A stretch of DNA of 41,522 bases from positions 1 through 41,522 of the forward strand of contig PWNJ01000010.1 of assembly GCA_003558985.1 (NCBI GenBank), given 5' to 3'. Below are positions 36,075-41,522 of the stretch, one piece after another. Position 1 is the stretch's first letter. Each line of letters opens with the position of its first letter. Both the position numbers and the translations under genes were made by a program. Below the pieces are notes generated by a model that saw only the letters and a program-made list of their open reading frames with translations, made no database searches and was not told where the DNA came from. This DNA comes from a candidate division CSSED10-310 bacterium. GTDB lineage: Bacteria; CSSED10-310.

Positions 36075-37948
36075 TTATTGACGGCGTTTATCATTCGAAT
36101 ACTCAGTTTAACCGGATCTTCGATTTGCTGTATTGTCTGAGTCAATGATTGGATTGAAACACTGGCAGGTACACCCGGCTGATTAAATGGTATCAGACCG
36201 CTGTAAGTGTGACCGGGAAATGGGGTTGCCGGAAAAACCGATCCGAAATACGAAAAAGCAATGGGAGCGCGGTCATGTATGACGCGCTCCCTGACATCGT
36301 TTCGGTCATAAGCCCATTCAGATGTGTGCACACCGACTTGCAGGTAATGAGTCTCGTTTCTGCCATCCTGAAACCGAACGTTTATTCGGGCAATTGGAGT
36401 CTCGTTTGTTACATCAGTAGAATGACTCAACTGACTTAGAATTTCGATTCCGGTTATGGAGATGTCAAGGCCAGCCAAATCTAATGTCTGATCGTCTTCA
36501 AGCACAATTTCAACAGGTGATTCGGGCCATAAAAACCGGGCATCAGCTACGCCTTTATAATAATCCGTAAGATCAACAATTTTGTCATTGTCAAACTGAA
36601 AAACAATATCACGATCCGGATGTCTGTCCGTGTATTGCTCCGGAACTGCCAATCGGACAGCTTCCAGTGAAGAATCGTCGTACCACAGGCGTACGGCCTG
36701 CTGCAGTCCGTTTTGAAAAACGCCAACATTCAGGCGCTGACTTGCGGGCGGATTGATTACTACAAACCGCTGGTCGGGGTCAACGTCTGGATAAACGGCG
36801 CGAAAGACCTTTTCAATGCTTTTACCGGTCCATCCCAATTGCGACCACTGTTTATTCAACTCAAACGTATGCATGATAAAAATCAGCATAAACACTATCC
36901 AGATGATTGACCACATAAACTGTTTGATTTCTGGTCGGTCAAACGATTCATCATCAAAAACAATGACAGCAGTAACCCAAAATAATCCCAGTGACGGCAG
37001 ATACATGTATTGCGGACGGCAAATTGTCAGCACCGGAATTGCGACCAGCCAGAACCATGTGGCTCCAGCGACCGTTTTATCAGAAAAAAAGGCCATAACA
37101 GACAGCATCAAAAAACCGGCAAGTAGTACCCATCGGTACAATGATGCGGGGTTTCCCGGCATTCCGAATGGTTCAAGGAAGAATTGAATATAGAAGATCA
37201 TATAGCGGAAGATAACCCCAAAACGTAAATGTGTATCGGAACCATATCCGCCGACAAAGCTGCCGAGTGCAAAATAACGCACCAGCAGTATTGTCGCCAA
37301 CGCTATAAAATATGGAGTGTATCCTTTCCGAAATGATTCAGCACGCTGCATTCTGCGGTATAAAATGTCCATAGTTGTAATTACGATAGGCAATGTCAGG
37401 GCTATTTCCTTGGATAACATTGCGCAAATACCGCTGACCAGCGCAACATGTTTCAAATTGTTTTGTCGTGAGTCCTTTTTTTCAGACGATTTAAGAAAAC
37501 ATAACATACTCAGCAGATAAAAAAAGGCGGTGACGGTATCAGTTCTGCCCGAAATCCAGGCAATGGCTTCAACATGGATTGGATGTATGGCAAACAGAGC
37601 TGCTGCTGGTAACGCAACACGGAGTTTTTTTGTAAACATCCATATCAGCAGATATGCCATGACTGTGATGGTGACGTGAAGAAGAATATTTGTAAAATGA
37701 TAACCGCGCGGATTGGCGCCGTACAACAACCGATCCAGTTTCCAGCTTGCCAGAACCATTGGACGGTAAAAGCCTCCCTCACCGCGTTCTCCAAGCCAGT
37801 TGGACGTAAACATTTGCAGTATTCCAACGTTTTCGGCCGCTTCCAGCAGTACAAAATCATCTGATACAAATTCACCGTTTAGAGTATGACAACCCGCAAG
37901 AAATGATAGAAAAATAATAAGTATCAAACCAATGTATTTTGCTTCCAT
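36062..37948 (-). CDS. TMTC/GT-C-like polytopic membrane protein
   Basis: About 628 residues. The first 360 are polytopic with about ten helices. The N terminus has GEFVSDDFVLLEAAENVG, GGFYRPMVLASWKLDRLLYG and GYHFTNILLHVTITVMAYLL, then AIHPIHVEAIAWISGRTDT. These Asp-Asp, YRP, FHxxN and HPxHxEAVAWIxGRxD-type motifs resemble the GT-C mannosyltransferase domain of TMTC/PMT proteins. About 250 C-terminal residues are soluble, beta-rich and probably periplasmic; TPRs are not evident. ATG at 37948 (MEAKYIGL) has AGG about 9 bases upstream; a TTG at 37969 adds seven residues. It may transfer sugar from a lipid carrier; substrate unknown. Confidence 0.8.
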   Translation of the reverse strand: MEAKYIGLILIIFLSFLAGCHTLNGEFVSDDFVLLEAAENVGILQMFTSNWLGERGEGGFYRPMVLASWKLDRLLYGANPRGYHFTNILLHVTITVMAYLLIWMFTKKLRVALPAAALFAIHPIHVEAIAWISGRTDTVTAFFYLLSMLCFLKSSEKKDSRQNNLKHVALVSGICAMLSKEIALTLPIVITTMDILYRRMQRAESFRKGYTPYFIALATILLVRYFALGSFVGGYGSDTHLRFGVIFRYMIFYIQFFLEPFGMPGNPASLYRWVLLAGFLMLSVMAFFSDKTVAGATWFWLVAIPVLTICRPQYMYLPSLGLFWVTAVIVFDDESFDRPEIKQFMWSIIWIVFMLIFIMHTFELNKQWSQLGWTGKSIEKVFRAVYPDVDPDQRFVVINPPASQRLNVGVFQNGLQQAVRLWYDDSSLEAVRLAVPEQYTDRHPDRDIVFQFDNDKIVDLTDYYKGVADARFLWPESPVEIVLEDDQTLDLAGLDISITGIEILSQLSHSTDVTNETPIARINVRFQDGRNETHYLQVGVHTSEWAYDRNDVRERVIHDRAPIAFSYFGSVFPATPFPGHTYSGLIPFNQPGVPASVSIQSLTQTIQQIEDPVKLSIRMINAVNNQAD

Positions 37949-38034
37949 AATGTTATACCTGCAAGGCAATTCCTTCTGCCGAATTACCAGTGTTACACAT
38001 TTATAACTGATATTGAACCGGGATGCACTATTCG

Positions 38035-38057
38035 TTCCTGTTTTATACTATCAGGAA
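38035..38057. repeat. TTCCTG/CAGGAA inverted repeat upstream of the gene at 38126
   Basis: Perfect 6-bp arms (38035-38040, 38052-38057) separated by 11 AT-rich bases that include TATACT. It lies between two divergent genes and is a possible operator; chance is not excluded. Confidence 0.3.
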
Positions 38058-38125
38058 TGATCTGAAAGTTGCAATTCAAGCGCGATTCATACACAATTGG
38101 CAACCTGAGTGTGTGAACCCGACGG

Positions 38126-39352
38126 ATGAAAACAATGAATTTTCGATTAATATTGTCTTTTGTTTATAGTGTAATCTTATATTCAGCCGTATGTTTTTCA
38201 CTTACTGTTAGCATGTCTGTGGAAGCCGAAAACGGAGTTCTGTCAAACACTCCGAATATGCTGACGCTGACCTGGAAAGGTCAGGAAGGACAGAGTCTCC
38301 CCTCAGGACCCGTGACACTGGTTTTTTCCAATTACAAAACAGGGACAGACTTTCGCGATATTCACTATCCTCCAGCTGATCTGAAGCCTGACAACACCCA
38401 TGACTGGACAGCAGCTTACACAATTCCTGTTTACATACCGTATCAAAAGAATCCTGGAACATGGACGGTATCTGTCATTACAGATGATGATAAATACCTG
38501 GATGTTCATAATTTGTTCATCAGAAAGACTTCGGTGTTTCAGAATCTTTCAGAGGTTGCACCTGTATTTGGATGGAAAAGACTGACAAGCACGGATAACA
38601 TCAGGAAACAGGGGTTTCACAACACTGAATGTCTTGACCACGCAAGTGACTGCTGGATATGGATGACCGGAACCGGGCATATAGAAATACCAAATCCATT
38701 GATGGATATTGTTTTGAAGCTGAGCGGGTGGATACCTGATCATTTGAATCCGGGTCTTGATATTCGAATAGGGAATGTTCAGGTTGAAACTGGAACAGCA
38801 GTAGACAATCATTTCCACATAGAACAGACGATACCGGTGTCAGGTTTTGAAGAGTTAGTTACTATAACAATAAATACCGATGAATCCTATGTGCCGGCAG
38901 ATGATGGAGTCAGCACAGATACTCGGGAACTGGGCATAATGATTCGGGAATTTCAGATTGTTCCGGCAGACACCATTTTGGATGATCGTCCGATATTTGA
39001 TTTGTTGTATCCGCTTGAAAACACCCTTTCGTTGTGGCGTATGGGAGACCTCGGACGTCTGCAAATTCGAAATCCAGGTCGGGATTTTCAAGTTTTTTTG
39101 AAATGTCAAATTCCACAAGAGTTTTTTATGCCGGGAATTCGTCTGCAAATGTTTCTGAATGATGTTCCGGCTGGATATACGGCGCCTGATGGCCCTGTGT
39201 TTACAGTTTATTACCATGTAACACGGGAAGCTGTGGCCGATGATTCCGATATCAGTATTGATCTGATGCTGGAATACCCATTTTCATCCATTATGCCGCG
39301 AATGTTGTTTCGTCTGCCCGGAATGAGGGTCAGTCAACTTTGGATACAATGA
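38126..39352 (+). CDS. Secreted beta-rich protein of unknown function
   Basis: 408 residues with a signal peptide (MKTMNFRLILSFVYSVILYS, cleavage about residue 25). I do not recognise a named family with certainty. The chain is beta-rich throughout with an Ig-like first part (SVEAENGVLSNTPNMLTLTWKG). A middle domain of about residues 150-285 ends in STDTRELGIMIREFQIVP. That D-x-R-E-L-G-I motif resembles beta-sandwich domains accompanying surface-glycan proteins (inference). The last part, about 290-400, is another beta domain. The stop overlaps the start of the following membrane-protein gene (ATGA), so the two are translationally coupled and probably act together at the envelope. An ATG at 38135 is an alternative start. 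Confidence 0.75.
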   Translation: MKTMNFRLILSFVYSVILYSAVCFSLTVSMSVEAENGVLSNTPNMLTLTWKGQEGQSLPSGPVTLVFSNYKTGTDFRDIHYPPADLKPDNTHDWTAAYTIPVYIPYQKNPGTWTVSVITDDDKYLDVHNLFIRKTSVFQNLSEVAPVFGWKRLTSTDNIRKQGFHNTECLDHASDCWIWMTGTGHIEIPNPLMDIVLKLSGWIPDHLNPGLDIRIGNVQVETGTAVDNHFHIEQTIPVSGFEELVTITINTDESYVPADDGVSTDTRELGIMIREFQIVPADTILDDRPIFDLLYPLENTLSLWRMGDLGRLQIRNPGRDFQVFLKCQIPQEFFMPGIRLQMFLNDVPAGYTAPDGPVFTVYYHVTREAVADDSDISIDLMLEYPFSSIMPRMLFRLPGMRVSQLWIQ

Positions 39353-41522
39353 TGTTTACGCCGTTACGTTCCAATCGAATACTACTGCTGTTTTTCCTGT
39401 TGTTATGGATCGTGTCGTCTTTTTTTGTGGCGCCGCCGCGTACGGTGATACTTGTGACGGTTTTGCTGGCTGTGTTTTGTCTTCCGGGAATCCCCATTGT
39501 TCGAATGTTCAGAATGCCTCAAGAAGTCAATTCGGCTTTGAGTCTGAGCGCTGTCTTCCTGACCGGATACTTTGTCAGCACAATGATGGCGATTGGCGTT
39601 CTATTTCTGTTTCCAAATGCATTTATTGTGGTTCTTGTGAGCCCGATTTTTGTTTCGATACTATTAACGTTTTTACAAAAAAGAATACAGGTTTCAGAAA
39701 AAGCTGCAATCAAACCGGAAACGCATTATCCATTATCTTCATCTTCGGACAGCATGTTTGGAAAGCGTGATATCGCTCTGATGCTGTTAATTATGCTGAT
39801 GGCGCTTGCTGTTTCAATCCCGCCGCTGGCCAATGTCGGAACAGAATATCCGGAAGGTCGGTTTTACCGGGCGTATTTTCACAGCGATTATCTAAAACAT
39901 GTCGCTGTTACAGCGCATCTGGCTCACGCAGGAATACCTCCGGACAATCCATATCTGAATACCGGTGAGCCGCTTCGATACTACTGGTTTTTTTATATGT
40001 TTCCGGCATCGGTTCGTGGTCTGGACCTGACTCATATTGATACGATTGAAATTTTACACGTCGTCACAGTCTGGGGTATTCTGGTGTTCTGTTTACTCTT
40101 ATATGGCTTGTGTCGTCAATATACATCGTACCGAGCAGCGGCGTTACTGGCGGTATTCGGAGGCCTGTTTGCTCACAGTTATGAGGGTTTATACATTTAT
40201 CAGCGTATTCGTGGAGGCGCTGAGCCGTTTACCGAAGCAATTGGCAGGTACAATGTTGACGGCGTGACGCGCTGGTTTATAGGTCATCCGCAAATAGATT
40301 GTCTGTACCGCACATTAATATTTACACCCCAGCATCTGTTTGCATTAATGCTGTTCTGTTTGTCGTTTTTTGTCATGTTTGAACTGTATTCTTCCCGGAA
40401 ACAGCTTTCAGCAATAAAAATCTGGAGTATCGGACTGATGACTGGTCTGATATTCGGTTTCAGCAGTTTTATTGGTTTGATCGGATACCTTTGGCTGACT
40501 GGCCTGGCCGGTTTGGCCCTGATAAGTCGAAAGGATATAAAATTTACCATACATACAGGCATGTCTTTTGTGGCAACCTGTCTTGTGCTTATAATGCTTG
40601 GGATTCTGTACCGGCGTCCGGATTCACTAATGTTTTTACCTCAATCAGACGTGATCAGACAACTGCCCAGGTTTATGATTTACAACTACGGACCGTTGCT
40701 GTTGCTGTTTCCGCTCGGGCTGGTGCGAGGAATAAAAACCCGCAGGTTTTTAACTGCCAATCTTTTGGCTATTCTGGCTGTCTGTATGTTCTTTATACTG
40801 TTTGTACAGATACAGAATTTTCCAACGGATATGGGTATCAAGCTGGGATTAATTGTCAGCATTGTTTTTGTTTATTTTGCCATGATCGGTTTGTCATTTG
40901 GCAAAACGGTTTTACGGCGGCTATTGTATTGTCTGGCTGTTTTAATAATGCTTCCGGCTGTGCCCACACTGTTAATGGACGTGTATAACTCCAGCGATGC
41001 ATCAAACCCTTTGCACAGCCTGTTTGTTGAAGCAGAAGATATTGCCGCTGCAGAGTGGATTCGCGATAATTTGCCGAAAGATGTTCGTATTCAATCCGAT
41101 CCGTATCACCGATATGAAGCATTCTCTTTGATTCCTGTGTTTGCAGAACGGCGGACGGTAGCCGGTGACAGGATGCATGCGCGAATTTTCTTGAGTGATC
41201 CGGAGGTGTTTGCAGCGCTAGACCGTGCCGTAAGTGACATTTATCGCGAGACGGACCCCCGGCGTCTTGTAGAACGGATGGGGCAGCTTGAAATTGATTA
41301 CATGCTGGTTGGCCGTACTGAACGCATGTTGTATCCCGGAACAGAAAAAGTGTTTGAGATGCTTGTTGCGCCGTACCGTGAAAACCGTGTGTCAGTTCAT
41401 TCAGCGCAATTGTCTGCGGAACTTGGGGAGCTGACGGTTTCCGAACAGCAGATGACGGATTCTTATATGTATCATTTAACTGTACCAGTTGAGTCTGCTG
41501 ATCCCCATCGTGATCATCATTA
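39349..41522 (+). CDS. Large polytopic membrane protein, GT-C/DUF2298-like (open at right edge)
   Basis: At least 724 residues. It starts at ATG 39349, overlapping the upstream stop (ATGA); ATG 39352 is equally possible. There are about a dozen hydrophobic helices. A soluble loop after the fourth helix holds FYRAYFHSDYLKHVAVTAHL and NPYLNTGEPLRYYWFFYMFP, which recalls the YYW-type motif of DUF2298 and other GT-C-like proteins. WFIGHPQIDCLYRTLIFTPQH precedes a second helix block. The final 170 residues are soluble (IAAAEWIRDNLPKDVRIQSD...), a region often seen at the end of GT-C glycosyltransferases. The last two bases are TA after DPHRDHH, so the stop may lie exactly at the edge. Probably a lipid-linked-sugar-dependent glycosyltransferase (inference). 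Confidence 0.75.
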   Translation, partial: MMFTPLRSNRILLLFFLLLWIVSSFFVAPPRTVILVTVLLAVFCLPGIPIVRMFRMPQEVNSALSLSAVFLTGYFVSTMMAIGVLFLFPNAFIVVLVSPIFVSILLTFLQKRIQVSEKAAIKPETHYPLSSSSDSMFGKRDIALMLLIMLMALAVSIPPLANVGTEYPEGRFYRAYFHSDYLKHVAVTAHLAHAGIPPDNPYLNTGEPLRYYWFFYMFPASVRGLDLTHIDTIEILHVVTVWGILVFCLLLYGLCRQYTSYRAAALLAVFGGLFAHSYEGLYIYQRIRGGAEPFTEAIGRYNVDGVTRWFIGHPQIDCLYRTLIFTPQHLFALMLFCLSFFVMFELYSSRKQLSAIKIWSIGLMTGLIFGFSSFIGLIGYLWLTGLAGLALISRKDIKFTIHTGMSFVATCLVLIMLGILYRRPDSLMFLPQSDVIRQLPRFMIYNYGPLLLLFPLGLVRGIKTRRFLTANLLAILAVCMFFILFVQIQNFPTDMGIKLGLIVSIVFVYFAMIGLSFGKTVLRRLLYCLAVLIMLPAVPTLLMDVYNSSDASNPLHSLFVEAEDIAAAEWIRDNLPKDVRIQSDPYHRYEAFSLIPVFAERRTVAGDRMHARIFLSDPEVFAALDRAVSDIYRETDPRRLVERMGQLEIDYMLVGRTERMLYPGTEKVFEMLVAPYRENRVSVHSAQLSAELGELTVSEQQMTDSYMYHLTVPVESADPHRDHH

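Noticed and set aside
40491-40988. 165-codon plus-strand ORF within the last gene
   Set aside because: It is an out-of-frame reading of the polytopic membrane protein, whose own frame is uninterrupted to the window edge.
1-41522. tRNA, rRNA, CRISPR array, IS element or prophage
   Set aside because: No characteristic cloverleaf, direct-repeat array, transposase or phage protein was seen on reading both strands.

Overview
The window reads as chromosomal DNA of a Gram-negative, probably uncultured bacterium. Evidence for an outer membrane is a TolC-family channel, a lipoprotein efflux adaptor and several secreted proteins. GC content is moderate by eye and genes are densely packed in short, strand-switching operons with GGAGG-type ribosome binding sites. 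Two traits narrow the lineage without naming it: a complete bacillithiol pathway (bshC-bshB1-bshA), and a gene that only makes sense if an in-frame UGA is read as selenocysteine. I see no rRNA, tRNA, CRISPR array, insertion sequence or phage gene.

Layout. 1-8665 (minus): a large HEAT-repeat protein, then an efflux operon of TolC channel, inner-membrane HlyD adaptor, lipoprotein HlyD adaptor and a MacB-type permease cut by the left edge. 8838-9770 (plus): an exported MsrB-MsrA methionine sulfoxide reductase fusion. 9778-15132 (minus): AEC-family transporter, radical SAM/SPASM protein, TldD and TldE. 15321-16454 (minus): D-Ala-D-Ala ligase. 16591-17112 (plus): YkgJ-type cysteine-cluster protein. 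17166-18548 (minus): NfeD and SPFH/band-7 membrane pair. 18840-26308 (plus): LUD protein, then AddB-like and AddA-like helicase-nuclease subunits. 26406-28030: a nucleotidyltransferase and a GT2 glycosyltransferase that converge and overlap. 28248-28858 (plus): a MazF/PemK-type toxin-antitoxin pair. 28863-32423 (minus): the bacillithiol operon. 32560-34641 (minus): a secreted 693-residue multidomain thioredoxin-like protein with UxxC, followed by a clear terminator. 34893-36074 (plus): TMEM43 family protein. 36062-37948 (minus): TMTC/GT-C-like membrane protein. 38126-41522 (plus): a secreted beta-rich protein coupled to a large polytopic membrane protein that reaches the right edge.

The most notable item is at 34459-34461. 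Reading this UGA as Sec joins two open segments into one gene whose thioredoxin fold is otherwise split exactly at the first redox cysteine. A plausible bacterial SECIS hairpin starts five bases downstream. Together with the bacillithiol operon next door and the exported MsrBA, the window is rich in thiol and selenol redox functions.

Start codons were chosen by Shine-Dalgarno spacing and family boundaries. In several genes this moves the start inward from the longest possible frame.
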